From the NCBI RefSeq assembly GCF_000802385.1, contig NZ_JTDN01000001.1, positions 1,309,501 through 1,373,500 of the forward strand: a DNA stretch of 64,000 nt. Direction: 5' to 3'. Shown here in pieces: positions 1-8,391 of this stretch. Below the pieces are notes generated by a model, which was given only the letters and a program-made list of their open reading frames with translations, did no database searches and was not told where the DNA came from. The translations under genes and the position numbers were made by a program. This stretch comes from Croceibacterium mercuriale (GTDB taxonomy: Bacteria > Pseudomonadota > Alphaproteobacteria > Sphingomonadales > Sphingomonadaceae). Each line of letters begins with the position of its first letter. The stretch's first letter is position 1.

Positions 1-2231
1 TCGCCGCCATACAGCTCGGCCGAAGGGGCGTTGGCGAAGCTGGTCACGACGCGGCCATCCTCGAACGTCGCGAAGGCTTCGATCGGCCGATCGATCTTCT
101 TGTAGAAACCGGCCAGCAGCGCGCGCGTCCCACCACCGGGGTAGTATTCCAGCCGGGCTTCCAGGTTCAGCAGCTCGCTGTCGGTCAGCAGCGGGTTGCC
201 GCGGAAGGTGCGGGTGGTCTCCGGATCCTGGTACGGCTGGAAGATCAGCTCGCGGAACTGCGGACGGGCAATCGTCTTCGAGGCGCTGAGACGGGCCTGC
301 AGACCGGCGTCGATCTCGTAGGTCAGCGTCGCCGCCGGCAGGAAGTAGTCGTTGTTCAGCGCAGTGGACGCGCCGATATCCGGCGGCGGGCTGGCGTACA
401 CGCCGAGGTCCGGCTCGACCGTCTGCCGCGCATCCTCGTACCGGACACCCACGTCGAAGGTCAGCGCATCGAACAGGTTGCCGCGTGCCATCAGGTAGCC
501 GGCATGGACCTCCAGCTCGGCGTTGAAGGCCGGGGCGGCGCTGGTCGTCTCGTCCAGCAGCAGCTGGTAGCGCATGGCGGGATCGGTGTTCTGGGCAGAC
601 TCACCGAAGTCGATCACGTCATCGCTCAGCAGGCCACCCGGCTGCAGCAGGCTGAAAGCCGCCGGGAAGGAACCGTTGGCGCGGATGCGGAACTCGCGCC
701 GGGAGGACGCCCGGTCCGTCTTGGTGTAGGCGTAACCACCCGTGACGGTGATGCCGTCCAGCACCGGATAGGACAGGTCCAGCCCGCCGTGGTAGACATT
801 TTCCGTCAGGTCGGAGAACACCACCGAGGCGTTGCTGCGCTGCCCGTCCAGCGTGTTCTGCCACAGGCCTTCGTACAGGTTGTTCTCGTCCTGGCTCATG
901 AAGTACTGGATCGAGTATTCGAACGGCGCCTCGCGCTGTGTCTGCGCATAGCCTGCGCGGACATCCACCTCGAAGTCCCCGAACTCCATCTCGCCGACGA
1001 ACTGGGAGTCGAACAGCTGGCGTTCGAACCACGACGTGTCGTTGTCGATCTCGCGGTTGCCGCTGTCGAAGTTGGTGCCGAAGCCCAGCACCGTCTGCTT
1101 CAGGGTGTCGCGGATGAACAGGTTGGTGAAGCGGAACCGGTGATCGCCGATCTCCAGCCCCAGGCCCAGCAGGCCGTTCACCAGCACGCGGTTGTCGGTG
1201 GTGTAGTTGAGCGACGTGCTGTTCAGCACCAGATCGCCGCTACCGGAAGCGTCGCTCTGGATCAGTCGGTTGCGCCAGCGATTGCTGATGCCGGCCGTCG
1301 CGATGATGCCCAGGCGACCATCGCCGACATCGATGCCGGTGCCGGCCGTGAGGGTGCCGGAGAAATTGACCGGCAGCCGATCCAGCCGCTGAATGGTCAT
1401 CATCTGAGGGTTCGTGATATCCTTGATGATGTCACGCACCGCGCCCCGGTCGGTGATGCTTTCCAGCTGCTGGCCACCGTCGAAGAACGCCTGCAAGGCC
1501 GGCGGCACGTCACGCGTGCCATCATCGAACCCGGTCCAGTCGCTGTCCGCACCAAAATACGAATAGCCGACCTGGCCGGTCGTCTCGGTATCGCCGCTGA
1601 TCCCGGTGCCGACGGTGATGAAGGTCCGGTCGGGCACGGCGGAAGTGGTGAGATTGATCACGCCGCCACCGAACTCGCCCGGGAAGTTGGCGGAATAGGT
1701 CTTCTGCACCAGCGAGGATGCGACCACGCTGGTCGGGAAGATGTCCAGCGGCACCACGCGGCTGAGCGGTTCCGGGCTCGGCAGCGGCAGCCCGTTGAGC
1801 AGCGCGAGGGAGTAACGGTCGCCCAGGCCACGCACGAATACCAGGCCATTGCCCTGCACGGACAGGCCGGTGACGCGGCCGAGCGCGCCGGCGATGTCGC
1901 CCTCACCCGTCCGCGCAATCTGTTCGGCCGACAGGACCGACAGCACCTGCGTGGCGTTGCGCTGCGGATCGCGGCTGACACGGCCGGTCACGATGATCTC
2001 GCCGCCGGGAATGGAGACCTGCGCATCGGCGGCCCCGTCCGGTGCAGTGCTGTCCGGCCCTGGTGCGGCGGTGTCGGCGTTATCCGCGTCCTGCGGCACC
2101 TGGCCGACGGACGCGGTGCCGGGAATGCCGGCCCCCGCATCGCCGGTCGTGCCTTGCGCGAACACGACACCCGGCACGGTGAGCCCGGTGGAAAGCAGGA
2201 GCAGCCCTGCAAGCTGCTTGCCAGTGGTCAT
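1..2231 (-). CDS. TonB-dependent outer-membrane receptor, C-terminus outside the window
   Basis: Outer-membrane receptor that takes up an unknown ligand with TonB energy. The start is the ATG at 2231. It gives a signal peptide ending near residue 26 (VVFAQ), an acidic Ala/Asp-rich spacer, then the IIVTGR start of the plug domain near residue 80. The plug carries the RGLGDRY motif followed by LPSPEP and VVPLDIFP, typical of one receptor subfamily. The beta-barrel runs off the window edge, so roughly 743 codons are seen. It lies 127 bp downstream of the beta-helix lipoprotein gene on the same strand, and the two are probably one operon. The ligand cannot be told from the sequence. Confidence 0.9.
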   Translation of the reverse strand, partial: MTTGKQLAGLLLLSTGLTVPGVVFAQGTTGDAGAGIPGTASVGQVPQDADNADTAAPGPDSTAPDGAADAQVSIPGGEIIVTGRVSRDPQRNATQVLSVLSAEQIARTGEGDIAGALGRVTGLSVQGNGLVFVRGLGDRYSLALLNGLPLPSPEPLSRVVPLDIFPTSVVASSLVQKTYSANFPGEFGGGVINLTTSAVPDRTFITVGTGISGDTETTGQVGYSYFGADSDWTGFDDGTRDVPPALQAFFDGGQQLESITDRGAVRDIIKDITNPQMMTIQRLDRLPVNFSGTLTAGTGIDVGDGRLGIIATAGISNRWRNRLIQSDASGSGDLVLNSTSLNYTTDNRVLVNGLLGLGLEIGDHRFRFTNLFIRDTLKQTVLGFGTNFDSGNREIDNDTSWFERQLFDSQFVGEMEFGDFEVDVRAGYAQTQREAPFEYSIQYFMSQDENNLYEGLWQNTLDGQRSNASVVFSDLTENVYHGGLDLSYPVLDGITVTGGYAYTKTDRASSRREFRIRANGSFPAAFSLLQPGGLLSDDVIDFGESAQNTDPAMRYQLLLDETTSAAPAFNAELEVHAGYLMARGNLFDALTFDVGVRYEDARQTVEPDLGVYASPPPDIGASTALNNDYFLPAATLTYEIDAGLQARLSASKTIARPQFRELIFQPYQDPETTRTFRGNPLLTDSELLNLEARLEYYPGGGTRALLAGFYKKIDRPIEAFATFEDGRVVTSFANAPSAELYGG

Positions 2232-2301
2232 CGTACCGACCCCCTCAATGGTCTGTGCATCTCAGAAAATTACGGGGCCGCAGCCCCGCCATAGCGCCGT
2301 T

Positions 2302-2344
2302 GGCGGGCACGGCCGGCCGCCATCTGCGACCCGCCGTGCCCGCC
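2302..2344 (-). terminator. strong hairpin between the lipoprotein gene and the TonB receptor gene
   Basis: A perfect 12-bp inverted repeat (GGCGGGCACGGC at 2302-2313 and its complement at 2333-2344) encloses a 19-nt loop. It sits between the lipoprotein stop and the receptor start. No T-run follows on the minus strand, so it may be a leaky terminator or an mRNA-stabilising structure that uncouples the two expression levels. This role is inferred. Confidence 0.5.
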
Positions 2345-2358
2345 ATGTCAGCCGTGCC

Positions 2359-3945
2359 TTATGTGGCCGGGTAGACGGGCAGGCTGGTGCAGGCCCCGCT
2401 GTTGTTCGCACCGAAGCTGGCCGTCGCCGAGTTGCAGGTCCAGCCGGCATACCAGGTGTCGCTGGCGTCGCGGACGGCGCCGACATAGTTGGTGGTGTCG
2501 AAGAAGCTGCTCAGAGCCTGCGGGTTCGATGCGACCAGCGCGCTTTCGTTCGCACCATTGACGAACAGGTTCGTCAGCGTGGACGTGTAGTTGGCATTGT
2601 TGTTCGGGCCGCTGGTGAAGATGCCCTGCACCTGCGCCGCCGTCACGTCGTTGGTGCCGATGAACGGCGAGGCGCCGCCGCACTGGAACGCCACCGACCG
2701 GAAGATCGGCGGGCCGGCCTCGTCCGTGCCGGCATTAGCGGCGGCGATGGTCTCGGCATGCTGCACGCGCAGGCACTCGTCGTTGCGGCTGACCAGCAGA
2801 CCGTTCACGAACGCGAAGTCCGCGCCGCCCCGCAGGCGGAGCATCGCCTGCCCGTCCGCCGCCGGAGCACCGGCGATGAAGGTGAAATTGGCGATGCGGG
2901 CATTGGTGCGCGGCGTGGAGTCACGCAGATTGTCCGAGTCGCCTTCCAGGATCGTGTCATGCGTGTTCGTGTTCTGCGCCACGATCACATATTGCAGGTT
3001 GGCCTTCACACCGGTGTCGACATCCAGCGCATCATCTTCCGGACCGACCACGATCAGGTGCTTCATGTTCACGTAGCCGCCGAAGAACTCGACGCCGTCA
3101 TCCGAGCTGTTGAAGCTCATGATGTGGTCCATCTGCGTGCCGCTGCCGGTACCGCCGGTGGTCAGCGACTGCAGTTCGCTGTTGCCGGACAGGACGAAGC
3201 CGGAATAGCGGATCTGGACGTAGCTGAGCCGGCCCGAATTGTCGTTGTTGGTCACGCCGCCGAAGAAGGCCGGCGTCGCCGCGCCTTCCACCTGACGCTC
3301 GCACGCCACGGTGCCGGGGGTTGCGGCCGGTGCCGCGCAGTCGGTGACCTGCGCACGGCCGCTCAGCACCACGCCGCCCCACTGGCCGGACGAGGTGTCG
3401 CTGTTCAGGCCCAGCACGTTGTCGCGGCTGGTAAAGATGATCGGCCGCTGGGCCGTGCCGACCGCATTGATGCGATTGCCGCGGTTGACGTTCAGGAAGG
3501 ACGCACCGCTGGCAAAGACGATAGCGCCCGGATCGATCGTCAGGACGACATTGGTATCGGCGGCGCTGGCGGTCGGCCCGCCATCAGTGCCGACATCGAC
3601 GCGGCCGTTCATGCGGTACAGCACGCCACGCAGGTTGGGCAGCGTGGCGGAACGGGTGAAGCGCGCGGGCATGGTGCAGACGCGATAGGTGCCGGTCGGC
3701 CCGGTGATCACGCCGTCATCGGCCAGACCCGCGGCGTCCGCGATGGTCGGGCAGCCGGATGCCGGCTGGACCAGCGCAGGGGCAGTCGGCGCCGGCGTCG
3801 GTGCCGGGCTCGGCGCAGGCGTCGGGGCCGGGTTGTTGATCGTGATGTTGCCGCCGGTCCCGGGGGAAGCGATTTCGTCAGGTCCGCAAGCAGAAAGCGC
3901 CAACAGGCTGCAGCCAATTGCAAGCGAACGGGTCAGGTAGGTCAC
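2359..3945 (-). CDS. secreted lipoprotein with predicted parallel beta-helix, partner of the TonB receptor
   Basis: This 528-residue protein starts with a lipoprotein signal and the lipobox LSAC, with Cys at residue 20. A Pro/Ala-rich linker follows (about residues 38-57). The rest is rich in short repeated strands with turns (for example DGVEFFGGYVNMKHL and LDVDTGVKANLQYV), which I read as a right-handed parallel beta-helix. Similar lipoproteins are often found next to TonB receptors of the RGLGDRY type. A surface-exposed or periplasmic ligand-handling partner is likely, but its biochemistry is unknown. Pho-box-like repeats lie upstream at 4065-4082. Confidence 0.7.
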   Translation of the reverse strand: MTYLTRSLAIGCSLLALSACGPDEIASPGTGGNITINNPAPTPAPSPAPTPAPTAPALVQPASGCPTIADAAGLADDGVITGPTGTYRVCTMPARFTRSATLPNLRGVLYRMNGRVDVGTDGGPTASAADTNVVLTIDPGAIVFASGASFLNVNRGNRINAVGTAQRPIIFTSRDNVLGLNSDTSSGQWGGVVLSGRAQVTDCAAPAATPGTVACERQVEGAATPAFFGGVTNNDNSGRLSYVQIRYSGFVLSGNSELQSLTTGGTGSGTQMDHIMSFNSSDDGVEFFGGYVNMKHLIVVGPEDDALDVDTGVKANLQYVIVAQNTNTHDTILEGDSDNLRDSTPRTNARIANFTFIAGAPAADGQAMLRLRGGADFAFVNGLLVSRNDECLRVQHAETIAAANAGTDEAGPPIFRSVAFQCGGASPFIGTNDVTAAQVQGIFTSGPNNNANYTSTLTNLFVNGANESALVASNPQALSSFFDTTNYVGAVRDASDTWYAGWTCNSATASFGANNSGACTSLPVYPAT

Positions 3946-4017
3946 AGCACATCCCCCATGTGTAGGCGAGAATCAGATCGGGCGATCAGCGTCGCTGAGC
4001 CGCGCCTACGACCATGC

Positions 4018-4100
4018 TGTGACAGTTTCTTTGCAATGCAGCATCGCATCATGCTGCAGAGGAAATTACAGTTCTGTGACACTATGACAGTTTGATTGCA
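4018..4100. repeat. pair of imperfect 18-bp direct repeats upstream of the lipoprotein gene
   Basis: TGTGACAGTTTCTTTGCA at 4018-4035 and TATGACAGTTTGATTGCA at 4083-4100 match at 15 of 18 positions and are 65 bp apart. They lie in the divergent intergenic region between the lipoprotein gene (minus) and the TPR gene (plus). Read on the minus strand, each contains CTGTCA, the half-site of a Pho box. Regulator-binding repeats are the likely explanation. Confidence 0.5.
4065..4082 (-). promoter_or_regulatory. candidate Pho box upstream of the lipoprotein/receptor genes
   Basis: The minus strand reads GTGTCAC-AGAA-CTGTAAT, two 7-mers at 11-nt periodicity. It agrees with the remembered PhoB consensus CTGTCATAAATCTGTCAT at 13 of 18 positions. 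It is about 120 bp before the lipoprotein ATG. No convincing -10 element was identified. Confidence 0.4.
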
Positions 4101-4153
4101 TTTAGATGCGTGCGGCGTAGCATCCCGGTCAGAACGATAATCGGAGAGAGCCC

Positions 4154-4534
4154 ATGTCCCTGATCCCCTTCCTTGCCGCCGCCGTGATGGTCGGCCAGCC
4201 GATCACTTCCATCCCCGGCCCTGACATCAGGGTCACCGAACTGCGCGACGTCGCGTACGAGGAACTCGCCACCGGCCAGACCGTGGCGGCGCTTGACGTG
4301 ATCCAGGCCGAACTGACGACGCGTCCGGGCGACCCTGCCTTGCTGATCAATCTGGGCAGCACCTACCTGCGCCTCGGCCGGGCCGCCGAGGCACAGGCAG
4401 CGTTCGCAGCGGCGGAGGGCAGCAGCACCCGGTACGATCTGGAACTGGCGGATGGCCGTTGGGTGGACTCGCGCCGTGCCGCCCGGCTGGCGCAGGCCGA
4501 CCTTGCGACCCGCCCGATGCTGGCGCTTCGGTGA
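4154..4534 (+). CDS. small exported TPR-like protein
   Basis: This 126-residue protein has a hydrophobic N-terminus that could be a signal sequence. A single tetratricopeptide-like helical repeat spans about residues 50-90 (TRPGDPALLINLGSTYLRLG and AAEAQAAFAAAEG). A GGAGAG ribosome site lies just upstream of the ATG. It is divergent from the lipoprotein/receptor genes and precedes the type IV secretion operon in the same direction, but a hairpin at 4544-4569 separates it from that operon. The function is unknown. The TPR suggests a protein-binding role in the periplasm. Confidence 0.65.
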   Translation: MSLIPFLAAAVMVGQPITSIPGPDIRVTELRDVAYEELATGQTVAALDVIQAELTTRPGDPALLINLGSTYLRLGRAAEAQAAFAAAEGSSTRYDLELADGRWVDSRRAARLAQADLATRPMLALR

Positions 4535-4543
4535 CATCACGCG

Positions 4544-4569
4544 ACCGGATAGCCAACGGGCCATCCGGT
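4544..4569 (+). terminator. hairpin after the TPR gene
   Basis: ACCGGAT at 4544-4550 pairs with ATCCGGT at 4563-4569, 10 bp after the TPR stop codon. Only a weak T/C stretch follows, so termination would be partial. Confidence 0.4.
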
Positions 4570-4605
4570 TCTACCCCGATGATTTGCATGCTCACGCAGG
4601 CGGTT

Positions 4606-4623
4606 GTGTCACGCCGCTGTCAT
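4606..4623 (+). promoter_or_regulatory. candidate Pho box upstream of virB1
   Basis: GTGTCAC-GCCG-CTGTCAT has two 7-mers in 11-nt register. The second is a perfect Pho half-site. Overall agreement with the remembered CTGTCATAAATCTGTCAT is 12 of 18. It ends 35 bp before the virB1 ATG, a sensible place for an activator replacing the -35 element. Confidence 0.4.
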
Positions 4624-4658
4624 CTGGCATACGCATTGGCGCGCTTTCTGGAGCACCA

Positions 4659-5285
4659 ATGATTCTGCGCGCTGCACTATTTGCCACGGCAACCATGCTG
4701 ATGACCGCCAGCATCCCCGCACATGCCGATGTGCTGGAGATCGGCGCACACGGCGAAGCCGTGTGGCTCACCGGCGTACCCGAACAGGTCCTCGCGGTCG
4801 GCGAGGCGCTGCCGCTCGCCGAGATACCACTGGAAGCTGCCATTGTTCCCGATCACGCGGTGGCGATGCTCGCCGCACAGGCCGGCACCGTGCCGCAACT
4901 CTACGCCGCCAAGGTCGCCGAACTTGCCGACCGCTACGATCTCAGCCCGGCATTGATCGAGGCGCTGGTCTGGCAGGAAAGCCGCTGGCGCGCCGATGCC
5001 CGCTCGCCGGTCGGCGCGCGCGGCCTGGCCCAGTTGATGCCGGGCACCGCGCGCTACCTGGGCGTGAATCCTGACGACCCGTTCGCCAACCTTGAAGGTG
5101 GCGCCCGATACCTGCGCGAACAGATCGACCGCTTCGGTGGCGACATCGAACGTGCGCTGGCCGCCTACAATGCCGGGCCCGGCCGGGTAGAGCGCGCCGG
5201 CGGCATCCCCCGCATCCGCGAGACGCAAGGCTACGTATCTGCCATAATGAGCCGTCTCAGCGACCATTCCCGGAGTGAGCCTTGA
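4659..5285 (+). CDS. virB1: VirB1-like lytic transglycosylase of the type IV secretion system
   Basis: Muramidase that opens the peptidoglycan locally for assembly of the secretion channel. I chose the ATG at 4659 because it follows a GGAG site and gives a clear signal peptide (cleavage near HADV); a longer upstream reading frame has no such feature. The 208-residue protein carries the SLT domain at about residues 85-200, with the catalytic Glu in WQESRW, GLAQLMPGTA and AAYNAGPGRV. Its stop overlaps the TTG start of virB2 by 4 bp, so it is the first gene of the virB operon. Confidence 0.88.
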   Translation: MILRAALFATATMLMTASIPAHADVLEIGAHGEAVWLTGVPEQVLAVGEALPLAEIPLEAAIVPDHAVAMLAAQAGTVPQLYAAKVAELADRYDLSPALIEALVWQESRWRADARSPVGARGLAQLMPGTARYLGVNPDDPFANLEGGARYLREQIDRFGGDIERALAAYNAGPGRVERAGGIPRIRETQGYVSAIMSRLSDHSRSEP

Positions 5286-5596
5286 TCTACCGCACCCCTT
5301 CCCGCCTGCTCGCCACGCTGCTCGCGCTGTTCGTTCCCGTCGCGGCGCAGGCCCAGACGGCCGCCGATCCGCAGGGGTCCGGCCCGATCGTCGCCGCGCT
5401 GTCGTGGATGCAGGGCACGTTGCTGGGCAATGTCGCCACGGCGGTGGCGGTGATGGCGGTGGCCGCGGTCGGCTTCATGATGCTGACCGGGCGCATGAAC
5501 TGGCGCTTCGGCGCGACCGTGATCATCGGCTGCTTTATCCTGTTCGGCGCTGCCAGCATCGTCAGCGGCATCCAGTCCGCCGCGGCAGTGGGCTGA
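5282..5596 (+). CDS. virB2: VirB2/TrbC-type major pilin
   Basis: Small pilin of the type IV secretion system. The start is a TTG overlapping the virB1 stop (TTGA), with a GGAGTGAG site in front. The 104-residue product has a signal peptide ending at AQAQ and two hydrophobic segments (about residues 50-68 and 75-98) split by a short basic loop (TGRMNWR), the usual TrbC/VirB2 hairpin. It follows virB1 and precedes virB3 with a 1-nt gap. Confidence 0.85.
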   Translation: MIYRTPSRLLATLLALFVPVAAQAQTAADPQGSGPIVAALSWMQGTLLGNVATAVAVMAVAAVGFMMLTGRMNWRFGATVIIGCFILFGAASIVSGIQSAAAVG

Positions 5597-5597
5597 C

Positions 5598-5879
5598 ATG
5601 GACCTCGTCCGCCATCCCGTGCACCGCGCACTGACGCGGCCGCAGATGTTCGCGGGCGTGACCTACAACTACTTCATCATCAACGCCGCCGTCACGACGG
5701 AGCTGTTCCTGATCACGGGCAGCTTCCTGGCCTTGCCGGTGGCGTTGCTGATCCATCTGGTGGGCTACTTCGCCTGCCTGCGCGAACCGCGGATCTTCGA
5801 TCTGTGGCTGACCAAGGTCAGCAAATGTCCGCGCGTCAAGAACTGGAAGCATTGGGGCTGCAACAGCTACACCCCATGA
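5598..5879 (+). CDS. virB3: VirB3 inner-membrane protein
   Basis: The 93-residue protein has the VirB3 layout: a short cytoplasmic N-terminus (VHRALTRPQMFAGV), one long hydrophobic hairpin at about residues 20-58, and a C-terminal tail with LREPRIFDLWLTK. VirB3 assists the VirB4 ATPase at the inner membrane. It starts 2 nt after virB2 and ends 40 bp before virB4. Confidence 0.85.
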   Translation: MDLVRHPVHRALTRPQMFAGVTYNYFIINAAVTTELFLITGSFLALPVALLIHLVGYFACLREPRIFDLWLTKVSKCPRVKNWKHWGCNSYTP

Positions 5880-5919
5880 CCGTCGCACCGCCCAAGTCGG
5901 CGCGCAAGGAGCAGGACGC

Positions 5920-8391
5920 ATGAAAACCAAGTGGCTCGGCGCCGCGGCATGGAGCGCGAAGGAAGCGCATGCCGGCGACCGTCTGCCCTATGCGCGGCTG
6001 CTGGACGGCAATACCGTGCTGCTGCGCGACGGGTCGCTGATGGCGGCGCTGCAGGTGCCGGGCCTGCTGTTCGAGACGGAGGATACCGACGCGCTGAACG
6101 CCCATGCCGCCACGCGGGAGGTCATGCTGCGGTCCGCCCTCGATGCGCGGTTCGTGCTGTACCACCACGTGATCCGCCGCCGCGTGGCGGTGGACCTGCC
6201 TGCCACCTTCGACGATCCGCTCGCCGCGCATATCGACCGCCGCTGGAACCAGAAGCTGCAGGGCGGATCGCTGTTCGTGAACGATCAGTTCGTGACGCTG
6301 GTGCGCCGCCCGGCCCGGGGCAAGGCCGGTCTGGCCGAGCGTGCCGGCAAGCTGTGGAAGCGTCGCGGGCGCGAACAGCTGGAAGCCGATCCCAAGGATC
6401 TGCGCTCGCTCCGTGCTGCGCTGCAGGCGCTTGCCGCCTCGCTGGGTGATTATGGCGCGCAGCCGCTGGGCGACTATGCCGGCCCGCATGGCGGGACGAA
6501 CAACGAGCTGCTGGAACTGCTCAGCGCCCTGTTCAACGGCGAGATGCGCCCGGTACGCCGGCCGGAGGACGACACCGACATCGGCCGCATGCTGCCTTAT
6601 CGCCGCGCCAGCTTCGGCGTCGATGCGATGGAGCTGCGCGGCGCCGGCGGCAATGCCGCGCCCGATTTCGGCGCCATGCTCAGCCTGAAGGACTATCCGG
6701 AGGCGACCAGCCCCGGCCTGCTCGATCCCATGCTGCGCCTGCCGTGCGAGATGATCGTGACGGAAAGTTTCGCGCCGCAGGAACGGCAGACCGCGCGCGA
6801 GCGGATCGACCTGTCGCTTCGCCGCCTGCGCTCCGCGGACGAGGAAGCGCAGGCCGAGCGGGGCGACATGCTCGCCGCGCGTGATGGCCTGGGCAGCGGC
6901 TCGGTCATCTTCGGCGATCATCATCTCAGCGTGCTGGTGCGCGAGACCGACCTCGCCCGGCTGGACGATGCCACCGCCGCCGTTGCCGCCGCGCTGGCCG
7001 ATACCGGCGCGATCACCGTCCGCGAGGACACGAATCTGGAGCCGGCATTCTGGGGCCAGTTCCCCGGCAACGAAGGCTTCCTGGTCCGCCGCGCACTGAT
7101 CACCAGCGCAAACATGGCCAGCTTCGGCAGCCTGCACGGCTTCGCGCTGGGCCAGGCCGAAAACAACCATTGGGGCGATGCCGTCACCCTGCTGGAGACG
7201 ACCAGCGCGACGCCGTTCTTCTTCAACTTCCACCATGGCGATCTCGGCAACTTCTCCGTCATCGGCCCGTCCGGCTCCGGCAAGACGGTGGTGATGAACT
7301 TCCTGGCGGCACAGGCGCAGAAGTTCAGCCCGCGAACAGTATTGTTCGATAAGGATCGCGGTGCGGAGCTGTTCATCCGCGGCATCGGCGGCCGCTACGA
7401 TCGCATCCATGCGGGGGAGCCGACCGGCTTCAACCCGATGGCCATGCCGGACAGCCCGTCGGCCCGCGCCTTCCTGCGGGACTGGCTGACCGTGCTGCTG
7501 AAGGCCGAAGGGCCGGAGGAACTGGCCACCATCGCCGGTGCGGTGGATGCCGCCTACGCCAATGCCCCGCACCTGCGCCGGCTGCGTTTCTTCCGAGAAT
7601 TGCTGTCGGGCACACGTCGGCCGCAGGCGGGGGATCTGGCCGACCGGCTGAGCCCGTGGATCGAGGATGGCGAGCATGGGTGGCTGTTCGACAACGCGAC
7701 CGACCGGCTGGACCTGTCCACCCGGGTCATGGGCTTCGACATGAGCGCGCTGCTGGAGAACCCGCGGCTTCGCACGCCGACCATGATGTACCTGTTCCAC
7801 CGCATCGAGGAGCGGCTGGACGGCATGCCCACGATGATCCTGATCGACGAGGGCTGGAAAGCGCTGGATGACGAGGTGTTCGCCGCCCGCATCCGCGACT
7901 GGTTGAAGACGCTGCGCAAACGCAACGCGCTGGTCGGCTTCGCCACGCAGAGCGCCCGCGATGCGCTGGACAGCCGCATCTCCACCGCGCTGGTCGAACA
8001 GACCGCCACCATGGTGTTCATGCCCAACGCCCGCGCCCGCGAAGAGGATTATTGCGAGGGGTTCGGCCTCACGCGGCACGAACTCAGCCTGATCCGCAGC
8101 CTGCCCGCGCACAGCCGCGCCTTCCTGGTGCGGCAGCCCGATGCATCCGTGGTGGTCCGGCTGGACCTGTCCGGCGCACCGGAGGTGCTGACCATCCTGT
8201 CCGGCCGCGAAAGCACCGTGCGCCGGCTGGATGCGATCCGCGCCAGCGTGGGGGACGAGCCGGCCGCCTGGTATCCGCTGCTGACCAACCAGCCGTGGCC
8301 CGGCACGATGGCAGAACCGGACTATGCCGACCTGCCGATCCCGGCACCCACGCCCGTGCCCGCCTTCCTGACGCAGGAGGCGGCCGAGTGA
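5920..8391 (+). CDS. virB4: VirB4 ATPase of the type IV secretion system
   Basis: Hexameric ATPase that powers pilus biogenesis and secretion. The 823-residue length is normal for VirB4. The ATPase domain starts near residue 440, with Walker A GPSGSGKT and Walker B MILIDEGWKALDD, followed by TQSARDALDS. The N-terminal CagE/TrbE/VirB region precedes it. The ATG at 5920 has a good AAGGAG site. The stop overlaps the GTG start of virB6 (GTGA). Confidence 0.93.
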   Translation: MKTKWLGAAAWSAKEAHAGDRLPYARLLDGNTVLLRDGSLMAALQVPGLLFETEDTDALNAHAATREVMLRSALDARFVLYHHVIRRRVAVDLPATFDDPLAAHIDRRWNQKLQGGSLFVNDQFVTLVRRPARGKAGLAERAGKLWKRRGREQLEADPKDLRSLRAALQALAASLGDYGAQPLGDYAGPHGGTNNELLELLSALFNGEMRPVRRPEDDTDIGRMLPYRRASFGVDAMELRGAGGNAAPDFGAMLSLKDYPEATSPGLLDPMLRLPCEMIVTESFAPQERQTARERIDLSLRRLRSADEEAQAERGDMLAARDGLGSGSVIFGDHHLSVLVRETDLARLDDATAAVAAALADTGAITVREDTNLEPAFWGQFPGNEGFLVRRALITSANMASFGSLHGFALGQAENNHWGDAVTLLETTSATPFFFNFHHGDLGNFSVIGPSGSGKTVVMNFLAAQAQKFSPRTVLFDKDRGAELFIRGIGGRYDRIHAGEPTGFNPMAMPDSPSARAFLRDWLTVLLKAEGPEELATIAGAVDAAYANAPHLRRLRFFRELLSGTRRPQAGDLADRLSPWIEDGEHGWLFDNATDRLDLSTRVMGFDMSALLENPRLRTPTMMYLFHRIEERLDGMPTMILIDEGWKALDDEVFAARIRDWLKTLRKRNALVGFATQSARDALDSRISTALVEQTATMVFMPNARAREEDYCEGFGLTRHELSLIRSLPAHSRAFLVRQPDASVVVRLDLSGAPEVLTILSGRESTVRRLDAIRASVGDEPAAWYPLLTNQPWPGTMAEPDYADLPIPAPTPVPAFLTQEAAE

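Noticed and set aside
504-2294. 596-codon open frame on the plus strand
   Set aside because: It is antisense to the TonB receptor gene. Its product is rich in Arg, Gln and His, typical of a GC-rich shadow frame, with no domain.
8052-8387. N-terminal extension of virB6 into virB4
   Set aside because: The frame stays open, but the GTG at 8388 overlaps the virB4 stop and gives a normal VirB6 length.
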